Position numbers and translations under genes: made by a program. A stretch of 41,212 nucleotides of DNA from Burkholderiales bacterium (GTDB lineage Bacteria; Pseudomonadota; Gammaproteobacteria; Burkholderiales; Casimicrobiaceae), in the NCBI GenBank assembly GCA_025927765.1, contig JAICKU010000028.1:1-41212 (forward strand), in the 5' to 3' direction. Under the pieces are notes generated by a model. That model saw nothing but the letters and a program-made list of their open reading frames with translations, was not told the DNA's origin and did no database searches. Below, one piece after another: positions 19,956 through 27,897 of the stretch. The first letter of the stretch is position 1; each line of letters starts with the position of its first letter.

Positions 19956-22900
19956 ATGCAGCAGGCATCGCCCGCACTCCCCTCCAGGCACCGCGGCTGG
20001 AAGATCGCGCTCGCGGTCATCGCGATCGTCGTCGTCGCGATCGCCGGCCTGATCGCGTTCGCGCTGTCCGATCGCGGACTGTCGTACATCGCATCGCGCG
20101 TCGAGAGCCACTCGGGCGGGCGCATCAGCGTCGAGCAGCCGAGCGGATCGCTCGCCGGGACGATGCGCTTCGGCCGCATCACGTGGCGCGGCGAAGACGT
20201 GACGCTCGTCGCCGACGACGTCGTCGTCGACTGGAAGCCCGGTGCGCTGCTCGGCCGGCATTTGCTGATTCGCGGCCTCGGCGCCCGCAAGGTCGCCCTC
20301 GCGATCAAGCCGTCGTCGAACGGCGCTGCGACCTCGCCACCCACGAATCTGCAATTGCCGCTCGACGTCGACATCGATCGCCTCGCGATCGGTGAACTCG
20401 ACTGGCAGGCGGGTCCGCGCTCGGGAAGCATCTCGGGCCTCGAGCTCGGCTACTCCGGCAACCGCAACGAACATCGCATTCGCGACCTGACGCTCGTGTC
20501 CGACTACGGTCGCCTCACGGGCAACGTGACCGTCGGTGCGAAGTCGCCGCTCGACGTGCATGGCAAGATCACGCTCGACGGCGCGGGGACGATCGAAGGT
20601 GCGCACGCGGACATCACGCTCACGGGTCCGCTCGCCATCCTCGACGTCGGCGCGAGCGGTGCGTGGCGCGACGTTTCTCTCGCGCTCCTCGCGACGGCGA
20701 CACCGTTCGCGAACACGCCCTTCAGCGCGGCGACGGCAGACCTGACCGGCCTCGATGCGAAGGCGTTCGACGCCTCGCTGCCGTCGACCCGCGCGAACGT
20801 GCATCTCGCATTCGCGCCGCAAGGCGGTGGCATCGCGGGAACGTTCGAAGCGGTGAACGATGCGGCGGGACCGATCGACACCGAGCGCGTGCCGTTCTCG
20901 CGCATCGCGGCGAAATTCGCCCTCGACATGCCGGTGCTCGACCTTTCCGACATGGTGGCGACCGTCGCCGACGGCGGCGAAGCGCGCGGCAAGGGCCAGG
21001 TCACGCTGTCGGGCGCATCGCGCGGCGTGCGTGTCGACGTCGACGTGGCGCGACTCGATCTCGCGCGACTCGACACCAAGCTCGTACAGACGAGTCTGGC
21101 CGGGAAGATACGCGCCGATGCGAACGGCGAGCGGCAGACGATCGAAGGCGACGTGCGCGAGCGCGACATGGCGCTCGCGTTCAACGCCGTCGTCGATGCT
21201 GAACGCGTCGATGTGCGCGAGTTCCGCGCGAGCAAGGCCGGCGGCTCGCTCGCAGGCTCCGCAACGCTTGCGCGCAACGACGCGAACGACTTCACGTTGA
21301 AGGCGCGCGCCGCGAACCTCGATCCGTCGCGCTTCGCCGCCCTGCCTGCCGCATCGCTCGACGCCACCGTCGACGCGAAGGGCGCACTGCATCCGGCGTT
21401 GCGCGTCACCGCCGGCGTCGCCGTCGCGCCGTCGAGCCGGGTCCAGGGCGTCGCGGTGTCCGGCAACGTGCAGGGCACGTTCACGCGCGAAAGCGCAGCC
21501 AACGTCGCGCTCGATGTGTACGCGGGTACTGCGCACGTGAAGGCCAACGGTGACGCAGGAAGCGCCGGCGACCGGCTCGCGATCGACATCGTTGCGCCGC
21601 AGCTCGCGGATCTCGCGCCGTTGTTGCCCGCATCGCTGCCGCAACCGCTCACGGGTTCGCTCGCCGCGACCGGGCACCTTGCGCTCGGCGCGAACACGGT
21701 CGGCGGCGACGTGTCGTGGCACGCACGCACGCTGCAGGCAGGCGATTACCACGTTGCCACGCTCGATGGCGAAGCGTCGATCGCACCCGCGCAGTCGACG
21801 CGCGCAACGCTCGATTCTCGGGCGCTGACGCTGCACATTGCCGCGACGAACGTGCTCGCCGGCACGCGCACCGCCGATGCGCTGGAGGCGACCGCGAACG
21901 GCACGCTCGCACGCCACCACCTGACGCTCGGCGCCCGCGCGCAGGGACAGGACGTGTCGCTCGCGCTCGACGGCACGCTGCGCAACGCCGACACGCCGGC
22001 GCGCGCCGAATGGAACGCGACGCTGCTGTCGCTCGACAATCGCGGCAGCGTGCCGCTTCGGCTCGTCGACCGCGCACAACTGACGCTGCGCGCGGGTTTC
22101 GCACGCCTGGCGGACGCGCGGTTCGATGTGGCCGACGGTCGAGTGAACGTCGCCGAACTCGCGTGGAACGAAGGCCGGATCACGACGAAGGGCTCGTTCA
22201 CCGAGATCCCGCTGACGAGTGCGGCACGGCTGTCCGGTCACGCGCTGCCCCTCGACTCGACGCTCGTGCTCGGCGGGCAATGGTCGATCGCCGCTTCACC
22301 CCAACTCAACGGAACGTTCTCGGTCACGCGCGAGCGCGGCGATCTCTTCGCCGAGATTCCCGGCGCGGACGCGACGACGCGGCAGGCCGCCGGCATCACC
22401 ACGTTCGCGCTCACGGGGACGGTGCGAAACGACACGGTCGACGCGCAACTGTCGTTCGTGTCGGCGCGCGCGGGTACCGTGAAAGGCAACGCGACGATCG
22501 GCGCGGTCGCGGGCGCTTCGGCGGGCGTGATCGATCCGCGCGCGCCGCTGCGCCTCGCCGTGCAGGGCGACCTGCCGTCGCTCGCTGTGTTCCAGCCGCT
22601 CTTCGGCACGACGCTCGCCGTCGACGGACGGGCAAGCCTCGACGTTGCCGCGAGCGGGACCGTGGGCGCGCCGCTGTGGACCGGGGCGCTCGAAGCCCGC
22701 GCACTGCGCGTGAGCGCGCCACAGTACGGCGTGCAGATGACCGACGGCGTGCTGCGCGCGCACCTCGCGCGAAACGGCATCGCGCTCGACACGTTCCATT
22801 TCGCCGGCGGCGACGGAACGCTCGACGCGAGCGGACTGATTGCGCTGCCCGGTGCGAAGGCTGCCACGACGCGCATCACGTGGAAGGCCGACCGTTTCCG

Positions 22901-23831
22901 CGTCGCGAACCGGCCCGACCTGCGCTTCGTGGTCGACGGCGGCGGCGCGATCGCGCTCGAGCAGGAGCACCTCGCGCTCACCGGCAGCCTGACCGTCGTC
23001 GAAGGCCACGTCGAATACGAATCGCAGCCGACCGGCCGGCTCGCGTCGGACATCGTGATCGAAGGCGCGCCGCGCAAGGTGTCGACGACGACGAATGCAC
23101 GCGCACCGCTCGCGCTCGACATCACCGTCGATCTCGGCAATCACCTCACGTTCACCGGCGAGGGCCTCGACGCCCGGCTCGCCGGCCGTCTGCACATCAC
23201 GACGAACGAGAACGGCCGCGTGCAGGCGAACGGCACGATCCGGACGGTGAACGGCACCTATTACGCATTCGGCCAGAAGCTCACGATCGACCGCGGCCGC
23301 GTGATCTTCGACGGGCCGATCGGCAATCCGGCGCTCGACGTCGTGGCGCTGCGCAAGAACCTGCCGGTGGAAGCAGGCGTCGAGATCTCGGGCACGGTGA
23401 AAGTGCCGCAGGTGCGCGTCACGTCGAATCCGCCGGTGCCGGAGAACGAAGCGCTCGCGTGGCTCGTGACGGGCCAGGGACTGAACAGCGGCGGCCGCAT
23501 CGATTACGGTGCGCTGTCCGCCGCGTCGGCCGCGCTCCTCGGCCGCAACGGCAAGCCGTTCACCGCGGAACTCGCGCAGCGGATCGGCCTCGACGAGATC
23601 TCGCTGCAACAGAGCGCAACCGCAGCGTCGGGAACGCAGAGCACCGTCAACCAGGTGCTCGTCCTCGGCAAGCGCATCAGCGACCGGCTGTCGCTCGGCT
23701 ACGAGCAGGGGCTGTCGCTCGCGAGTTCAGCGGTGCGGCTCGAGTACGCGCTCACGCGGCAGATCACGATCCGGGTGGAAGCGGGGACGACGAGCGGGGT
23801 GTCGATCGTGTATCGGCGGAGTTTCCGTTGA
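19956..23831 (+). CDS. tamB: Translocation and assembly protein TamB
   Basis: TamB is a large inner-membrane-anchored protein with a long beta-taco groove across the periplasm and a conserved C-terminal domain that contacts TamA. The 1291-residue protein has one N-terminal membrane segment (about residues 16-35, ALAVIAIVVVAIAGLIAFAL) and then AsmA-like repeats. It ends in the DUF490/TamB domain, seen from VEGHVEYESQPTGRLASDIV through NGTYYAFGQKLTIDRGRVIF and NPALDVVALRKNLPVEAGV. The terminal segment contains LAWLVTGQGL, ISDRLSLGYEQGL and IVYRRSFR. I chose the ATG at 19956, directly after the tamA stop. Its last 68 bases are also covered by the convergent YdcF-like gene. Confidence 0.95.
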   Translation: MQQASPALPSRHRGWKIALAVIAIVVVAIAGLIAFALSDRGLSYIASRVESHSGGRISVEQPSGSLAGTMRFGRITWRGEDVTLVADDVVVDWKPGALLGRHLLIRGLGARKVALAIKPSSNGAATSPPTNLQLPLDVDIDRLAIGELDWQAGPRSGSISGLELGYSGNRNEHRIRDLTLVSDYGRLTGNVTVGAKSPLDVHGKITLDGAGTIEGAHADITLTGPLAILDVGASGAWRDVSLALLATATPFANTPFSAATADLTGLDAKAFDASLPSTRANVHLAFAPQGGGIAGTFEAVNDAAGPIDTERVPFSRIAAKFALDMPVLDLSDMVATVADGGEARGKGQVTLSGASRGVRVDVDVARLDLARLDTKLVQTSLAGKIRADANGERQTIEGDVRERDMALAFNAVVDAERVDVREFRASKAGGSLAGSATLARNDANDFTLKARAANLDPSRFAALPAASLDATVDAKGALHPALRVTAGVAVAPSSRVQGVAVSGNVQGTFTRESAANVALDVYAGTAHVKANGDAGSAGDRLAIDIVAPQLADLAPLLPASLPQPLTGSLAATGHLALGANTVGGDVSWHARTLQAGDYHVATLDGEASIAPAQSTRATLDSRALTLHIAATNVLAGTRTADALEATANGTLARHHLTLGARAQGQDVSLALDGTLRNADTPARAEWNATLLSLDNRGSVPLRLVDRAQLTLRAGFARLADARFDVADGRVNVAELAWNEGRITTKGSFTEIPLTSAARLSGHALPLDSTLVLGGQWSIAASPQLNGTFSVTRERGDLFAEIPGADATTRQAAGITTFALTGTVRNDTVDAQLSFVSARAGTVKGNATIGAVAGASAGVIDPRAPLRLAVQGDLPSLAVFQPLFGTTLAVDGRASLDVAASGTVGAPLWTGALEARALRVSAPQYGVQMTDGVLRAHLARNGIALDTFHFAGGDGTLDASGLIALPGAKAATTRITWKADRFRVANRPDLRFVVDGGGAIALEQEHLALTGSLTVVEGHVEYESQPTGRLASDIVIEGAPRKVSTTTNARAPLALDITVDLGNHLTFTGEGLDARLAGRLHITTNENGRVQANGTIRTVNGTYYAFGQKLTIDRGRVIFDGPIGNPALDVVALRKNLPVEAGVEISGTVKVPQVRVTSNPPVPENEALAWLVTGQGLNSGGRIDYGALSAASAALLGRNGKPFTAELAQRIGLDEISLQQSATAASGTQSTVNQVLVLGKRISDRLSLGYEQGLSLASSAVRLEYALTRQITIRVEAGTTSGVSIVYRRSFR

Positions 23832-24576
23832 GCGCTTGCGTGACGTCGAAGAGCGCATTGCCGAGCAACTCGTAGCACGCGTAGTAGCTCATCACGAGCC
23901 CCTGCACGCCGGGCACGAAGTCGCCGAACGCGCGCGGCACCGCCGGCGGAATGCGAATCGGGGCAGCGACGACGGCGATACCGGCCGCCTCGAATTCCTT
24001 GCGGGAGCGCGGGAAGTCGAAGCTGTGACCGACCAGGATCACGTGCGAGATGCCGCTCTCGTGCAGCATCGCTGCCGAATCGACCGCGTTTTCGTGCGTG
24101 TTGTGCGAGCGAGCCTCGATCCACCGCACGGGCAGGCCGAACTCGTGCACGAGGACATTACGCATGAGCACCGCCTCCGCTGGCGCACCGCGGACGGCGC
24201 CGCCCGAAACGAGGATCGGCAGATGCGTTTGCCGGGCGAGGCGTGCGCCGTAACGCACGCGCTCGAGCGTGATCGCGTTGACGGTCGCGCCGCCATACTC
24301 CGGTGCATAGGTCCGCGTGCCGCCGCCGAGAATGACGATCGCCTGCGCCTGCCCCGCGCTGGCAACATCGAACGGCGGGGTACGATCGAGCAGCCGGATC
24401 AGGAACGCGCCGACCGCAGGCGTGGCGAGCAGCCACAGCGCGAGCACGCCGACGAGCGCGATGCGCCGGCCGGCGCGCGGCCGTCGGCCCGCCACGGCAA
24501 GGCCCGCGAGCGCGACGAGCAGCGGCGCGACCGGTGGCAGCGCGAGCAGCTTGACTGCATACTTCAGCCAGAACAA
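23764..24576 (-). CDS. YdcF/SanA-like (DUF218) membrane protein
   Basis: A 270-residue DUF218 protein; the family's biochemical role is still poorly defined (envelope-related and SAM-binding functions have been suggested). It has one or two N-terminal membrane segments (residues about 10-30 and 38-58). The family core begins AQAIVILGGGTRTYAPEYGG and continues with LPILVSGGAV, RSHNTHENAVDSA and HVILVGHSFDFPRS. The only usable start in frame is a TTG at 24574-24576, without a clear ribosome site, so the N-terminus is uncertain. The last about 20 residues (after LFDVTQALNG) look unconstrained and lie over the end of tamB on the opposite strand. Confidence 0.85.
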   Translation of the reverse strand: MFWLKYAVKLLALPPVAPLLVALAGLAVAGRRPRAGRRIALVGVLALWLLATPAVGAFLIRLLDRTPPFDVASAGQAQAIVILGGGTRTYAPEYGGATVNAITLERVRYGARLARQTHLPILVSGGAVRGAPAEAVLMRNVLVHEFGLPVRWIEARSHNTHENAVDSAAMLHESGISHVILVGHSFDFPRSRKEFEAAGIAVVAAPIRIPPAVPRAFGDFVPGVQGLVMSYYACYELLGNALFDVTQALNGNSADTRSTPRSSSPLPPGS

Positions 24577-24761
24577 TCGATTGCACCGATGGTCAATGAG
24601 ACGAGCATCACTTTAGCGCTGTCCGCCATCCGGCATATATGTGTCGATGAAATTTACAATGGCTTCGCGAGGGCGCGGGAATCGGCTCGCAACCCGTTGT
24701 TTTGTCTTGGGCGGAGACACTCGTCGATTGTTGGAACACGCATTGCTTGACTCCTCGGCAA
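24577..24761. other. Intergenic region before the HPr-rel-A unit
   Basis: This divergent gap of 185 bases separates the YdcF-like gene from the exported-protein gene. Around 24637-24660 it is A/T-rich (ATATATG, AAATTTAC). Near its right end it contains a sigma54-like promoter candidate, listed separately. I see no convincing sigma70 promoter for either direction and no gene. Confidence 0.45.
24731..24748 (+). promoter_or_regulatory. Candidate sigma54 promoter upstream of the HPr-rel-A unit
   Basis: The stretch TTGGAACACGCATTGCTT matches the sigma54 pattern TGGCACG-N4-TTGCW with two mismatches (TGGAACA, CGCA, TTGCT), and the GG and GC dinucleotides are exactly 10 bases apart. Expected transcription start is about 24757, only about 4 bases before the ATG at 24762. 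The message would therefore be nearly leaderless, which weakens the call. If real, it would link this unit to a sigma54 activator such as PrsR encoded in the same window. Confidence 0.35.
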
Positions 24762-25568
24762 ATGGCCATTCCTCCTGAATCCCCGTCGCCGGCGGACGCT
24801 TCGCCGTCCCCGAAGTCGAGCGGTCGTCGCCGGCTGTTGCAGGGCGGCTTGGCGGCCGCACCGGTCCTGATGACCGTCGCGAGCCGGCCGGTGTTCGGCC
24901 AGGTGTGCGAATCGGCGTCGGCAGCCACGTCGGTGCCTTCGAGCGGCGCGCGTGCGCAGATTACGTGCAGCGGCCTCACGCCCGATCAGTGGCAGGCCAT
25001 CCCCGACCAATGGCCGTCGCCTTACATCGCCGTCGCCGCGTCGTCGATCGGGACGGGCAGCACGAGTATGGGTACCACGTCCACGAGCGGTACCGGCACG
25101 ACCACCACGAGCGGCACGGGCACCACATCGACCGGCGGCTCGCTGCTAAGCCAGTACTCGACGCGTATCGGCGGGCAAAGCACCACGCTCGGCACGGCCG
25201 TCACGCCCGCGCCTGCCCCCGATCTTTATGGCGGCACGTCACTCGATCAGGCCAGTGCGCTGTCGTCCGGAAACGGCGCCACGCTCTATCACTGCGCCAC
25301 CACGGGCCTCGGCGGCCGGGTGTTCGGAAGCCGCACGATGATGAACGTCATCGGCATGACCGGGAGCGGCGGCAACCTCGACGCCCTTGGCCGGTACATC
25401 GTCGCCGCACTGCTCAACGCGCGCACCGGGCGCACGCCCGTACTCGACGAAGGCGGCGTGCGCAACATGTGGAACGACCTCGTGCATCGCGGCTACTTCG
25501 AGCCCACCGCGGGCGTACGCTGGGGCGCGCCGCAGATCGTCGCCTACCTCAAGACGACGATGGGTTAG
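24762..25568 (+). CDS. Tat-like exported Ser/Thr/Gly-rich protein, putative HPr-rel-A partner
   Basis: A 268-residue protein. A Pro/Ser-rich head (residues 1-20) is followed by a twin-arginine-like signal at about 22-47: RRRLLQGG, then a hydrophobic stretch, ending RPVFGQ before C49. C69-S-G-L-T-P-D-Q-W then begins a segment with DQWPSPY. Residues about 97-127 are almost only Ser, Thr and Gly with a roughly 8-residue repeat (SGTGTTTT, SGTGTTST). The C-terminal domain has YIVAALLNARTGRTPVL, NMWNDLVHRGYFEP and QIVAYLKTTMG. From memory, similar proteins with a C-x-x-R-TPGYWK motif and this C-terminus occur beside HPr-rel-A genes in Betaproteobacteria; here the TPGYWK motif looks degenerate. Function is unknown. 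I infer it is a substrate of the downstream kinase and transferase. The ATG at 24762 has no obvious ribosome site. Confidence 0.75.
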   Translation: MAIPPESPSPADASPSPKSSGRRRLLQGGLAAAPVLMTVASRPVFGQVCESASAATSVPSSGARAQITCSGLTPDQWQAIPDQWPSPYIAVAASSIGTGSTSMGTTSTSGTGTTTTSGTGTTSTGGSLLSQYSTRIGGQSTTLGTAVTPAPAPDLYGGTSLDQASALSSGNGATLYHCATTGLGGRVFGSRTMMNVIGMTGSGGNLDALGRYIVAALLNARTGRTPVLDEGGVRNMWNDLVHRGYFEPTAGVRWGAPQIVAYLKTTMG

Positions 25569-25587
25569 CCGCGCCTGCGGCACGGGT

Positions 25588-25884
25588 GTGGACGGGAATT
25601 CGCGCTGGTGCAGCGCGGCGCGCGACGTGCTCGGCATGCGCGTCCTCGACGACGAACTCGTCATCTATAATGAAACGACGGGCAGCACGCATCACCTGAG
25701 CGTGCTCGGAAGCGTCGTCATGCAAGCACTCGTTCGGTACCCCGACGGCATCGCGTTTCACGATCTGGTCCGCGCCATCTCCGACGACGAAGGTGCGCTC
25801 GTCGACGACGAACTCGAGGGTGCAGTCGCGCGGGCCCTCGACGGTCTCGCGGCACTGGGGCTCGCCGTGGCCATCGATCGTTGA
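25588..25884 (+). CDS. HPr-rel-A system PqqD-family peptide chaperone
   Basis: A 98-residue protein of the PqqD fold, the small winged-helix domain that binds precursor peptides and hands them to modifying enzymes. The sequence RVLDDELVIYNETTGSTHHL followed by SVLGSVVMQALVRYPDG has the PqqD/RRE pattern: a strand, a short turn, a second strand (TGSTHHLS), then helices. Its position directly before an HprK-related kinase points to the HPr-rel-A subgroup. Start is the GTG at 25588, 19 bases after the stop of the exported-protein gene. The stop overlaps the kinase start as TTGA. No leader-peptide binding partner has been shown; the upstream exported protein is the obvious candidate. Confidence 0.85.
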   Translation: MDGNSRWCSAARDVLGMRVLDDELVIYNETTGSTHHLSVLGSVVMQALVRYPDGIAFHDLVRAISDDEGALVDDELEGAVARALDGLAALGLAVAIDR

Positions 25885-26792
25885 TCGTCGCCGATCTTTC
25901 GCCGTCCGAACTGCGGCACCGGTTGCGCCATGAGGGCCTGAGGCTTTGCCTCGGTCCAGTTGCGGCCGAGATCCGCTCGCCGTTCCCGGTCGTCGAAGCC
26001 GGGATCGCCCTGCACTACGCGCGGCATCGCATCGTCGCGGACGACGCGTTCGCCGACTTCCATGTGTCGGTCGAGCCGCCATTCGGCATCCGGCGCTACG
26101 TCGGGCCACAGGCGTTGTTCAGGTTCGACGGCAGCACGACCTTCCATCCGCTCCCTGCCGCGCAGGCGTTCCCGCTCCTCGAATGGGGGCTGAACTGGTG
26201 CGTATCGGCGCAGTGCGATCACTTCCTGGTGCTGCACGCGGCGGTGCTCGAGCGCGCGGGACAGGCGTTGCTGCTGCCTGCGCCGCCGGGCTCCGGCAAG
26301 AGCACGCTTTGCGCCGCACTCGTCGCGCGCGGCTGGCGCCTGTTGTCCGACGAGCTCGCGATCCTCGACCTCGACGCGCCGCGCGTGCATCCGATGCCGC
26401 GGCCGATCAGCCTCAAGAACGCCTCGATCGACGTCATCCGCACGTTCTGGCCCAACGCGGCGATCGGCGCCCTCGTGCCCGAAACGCTCAAGGGCACCGT
26501 TGCGCACGTGCGACCTCCTGCGGAAAGCGTCGCGCGCGCAGGCGACGCGGCGAGCGTGTGTTTCGTCGTGCTGCCCGAGTTCGTGCACGGCGCGTCGACG
26601 GCCATGCAGCCGGTCGGTCGCGGCGAGGCCTTCATGCGTCTCGTCGACAGCAGCTTCAATTACGCGGTGCACGGCCGCGCGGGCTTCGATGCGCTCGGCG
26701 CACTCGTCGCCCACGCTCGGTGCCGCACCTTCCGCTACGGCGGTGCGCTCGACGAAGCGACCCGGGCGTTCGACGCACTCGCAACGTCGTGA
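25881..26792 (+). CDS. HprK-related kinase A
   Basis: A 303-residue protein related to the kinase domain of HPr serine kinase/phosphorylase. The P-loop is LLPAPPGSGKSTLCAAL with the lysine at K140, followed by the acidic RLLSDELAILDL motif, matching the HprK Walker A and catalytic acidic region. A distinct N-terminal domain of about 115 residues (for example SPFPVVEAGIALHYA and FHVSVEPP) is typical of the HPr-rel-A type and differs from HprK. No HPr gene is visible in the window, so it probably phosphorylates another target, plausibly serines or threonines of the exported partner. Start is a TTG overlapping the chaperone stop; the stop overlaps the next gene's GTG. Confidence 0.9.
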   Translation: MIVADLSPSELRHRLRHEGLRLCLGPVAAEIRSPFPVVEAGIALHYARHRIVADDAFADFHVSVEPPFGIRRYVGPQALFRFDGSTTFHPLPAAQAFPLLEWGLNWCVSAQCDHFLVLHAAVLERAGQALLLPAPPGSGKSTLCAALVARGWRLLSDELAILDLDAPRVHPMPRPISLKNASIDVIRTFWPNAAIGALVPETLKGTVAHVRPPAESVARAGDAASVCFVVLPEFVHGASTAMQPVGRGEAFMRLVDSSFNYAVHGRAGFDALGALVAHARCRTFRYGGALDEATRAFDALATS

Positions 26793-27862
26793 ACGCCCAC
26801 GCAGCGCGCACTCGCCTGCTCGTCGCGGCGCTCGCCGGCGAGCCGTACGTGCGCGACGATCGCGGCTACGAGCTCCTCGTGCGGAGCGCGCGCGAAGCCG
26901 ATCTGCTCGGCCGGCTCGCCTGGCGCTATGCCAGCACCGGACGAATCGACGAAGTGCCGGACGCGGCACGCGCGCATCTCGTCGGCGCGACGAACCGCGG
27001 CCGAGCGCAGCATGCCGCGGTCCGCCGGGAAACGCAGGCGATCGCCGACGCGTTGCGTAGCGTGCACACGCCCGTCGTGCTGCTGAAGGGCGCGGCCTAC
27101 CTTCTCGCGGGATTGCCCCCGGCGCATGGCCGCCTGTTCTCGGACATCGACATCCTCGTCGCGAAGGAACGCCTCGGCGACGTCGAGGCCGCGCTGATGC
27201 TCGCGGGATTCGCCACGACGCACCTGCATCCGTACGACCAGCGCTATTACCGGCGCTGGATGCACGAGCTGCCGCCGATGCTGCACCTGAAGCGCCAGAC
27301 GCTGCTCGACGTGCATCACACGATCGTTCCGGAAACGTCGGGCGTCGCGCTCGACGCGCGCGAGCTCTTCCGCGCCGCCGTGCCGATCGCGGGCACACCG
27401 TTCCTCGTGCTCTCGCCGCTCGACATGGTGCTGCACAGCGCGACCCACCTGATGCACAACGAGGAGTTCGGCCACGGGCTGCGCGACCTCGTGGACGTCG
27501 ACGCGCTGCTGCGCCATTTCGGCGCCGATCCCAGGTTCTGGCCGCGGCTCGCGGCGCGCGCGGGCGACCTCGATCTCGGCCGGCCGCTCTATTACGCGCT
27601 TCGCACCGCATCGCGCGTGCTCGGCACACCGGTACCCGAAGAAACGCAAAGGGCGATCGGCCGCTACGCGCCGCCGCTGCCAGTGCGCGCGCTGATGGAT
27701 CGCGTGCTCGAGCGCGCGCTCGCGCCTGCATCCGCGTCCGCCGCCACGCGCTGGGCGCGCCGCGCGCTCTACCTGCGGGGTCATTGGCTCAAGATGCCGG
27801 TACCGCTTCTCGCCTGGCACCTGGCGTTCAAGGCATTGCGCCGCGACGTCGAGCCCGCGTAG
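26789..27862 (+). CDS. Nucleotidyltransferase family protein (PF14907-like)
   Basis: A 357-residue protein of the nucleotidyltransferase family that often accompanies polysaccharide loci and some peptide-tailoring clusters. The core VVLLKGAAYLLAGLPPAHGR leads into FSDIDILV, with the metal-binding D119-x-D121 pair, then VHHTIVPE and FLVLSPLDMVLHSATHLMHN (the last with family-typical histidines). The start is a GTG overlapping the kinase stop (GTGA). Related enzymes modify phosphorylated lasso peptides, so here it may act after the kinase on the same substrate; the donor and product are unknown. It is the last gene of the unit and faces the serine protease gene, 35 bases away. Confidence 0.85.
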   Translation: MNAHAARTRLLVAALAGEPYVRDDRGYELLVRSAREADLLGRLAWRYASTGRIDEVPDAARAHLVGATNRGRAQHAAVRRETQAIADALRSVHTPVVLLKGAAYLLAGLPPAHGRLFSDIDILVAKERLGDVEAALMLAGFATTHLHPYDQRYYRRWMHELPPMLHLKRQTLLDVHHTIVPETSGVALDARELFRAAVPIAGTPFLVLSPLDMVLHSATHLMHNEEFGHGLRDLVDVDALLRHFGADPRFWPRLAARAGDLDLGRPLYYALRTASRVLGTPVPEETQRAIGRYAPPLPVRALMDRVLERALAPASASAATRWARRALYLRGHWLKMPVPLLAWHLAFKALRRDVEPA

Positions 27863-27897
27863 CCCCGCACCCGCGACGAGGCGCCTGGCCGATCGCT

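Noticed and set aside
19911-22280. A 789-residue open frame antisense to tamB
   Set aside because: Arg/Glu/Val-rich composition typical of the reverse frame of GC-rich coding DNA; no domains; tamB on the other strand is clearly real.
25758-27731. A 657-residue open frame antisense to the HPr-rel-A genes
   Set aside because: Arg/Ala-rich shadow frame without recognisable motifs; the plus-strand genes have P-loop, DxD and PqqD features and proper overlaps.
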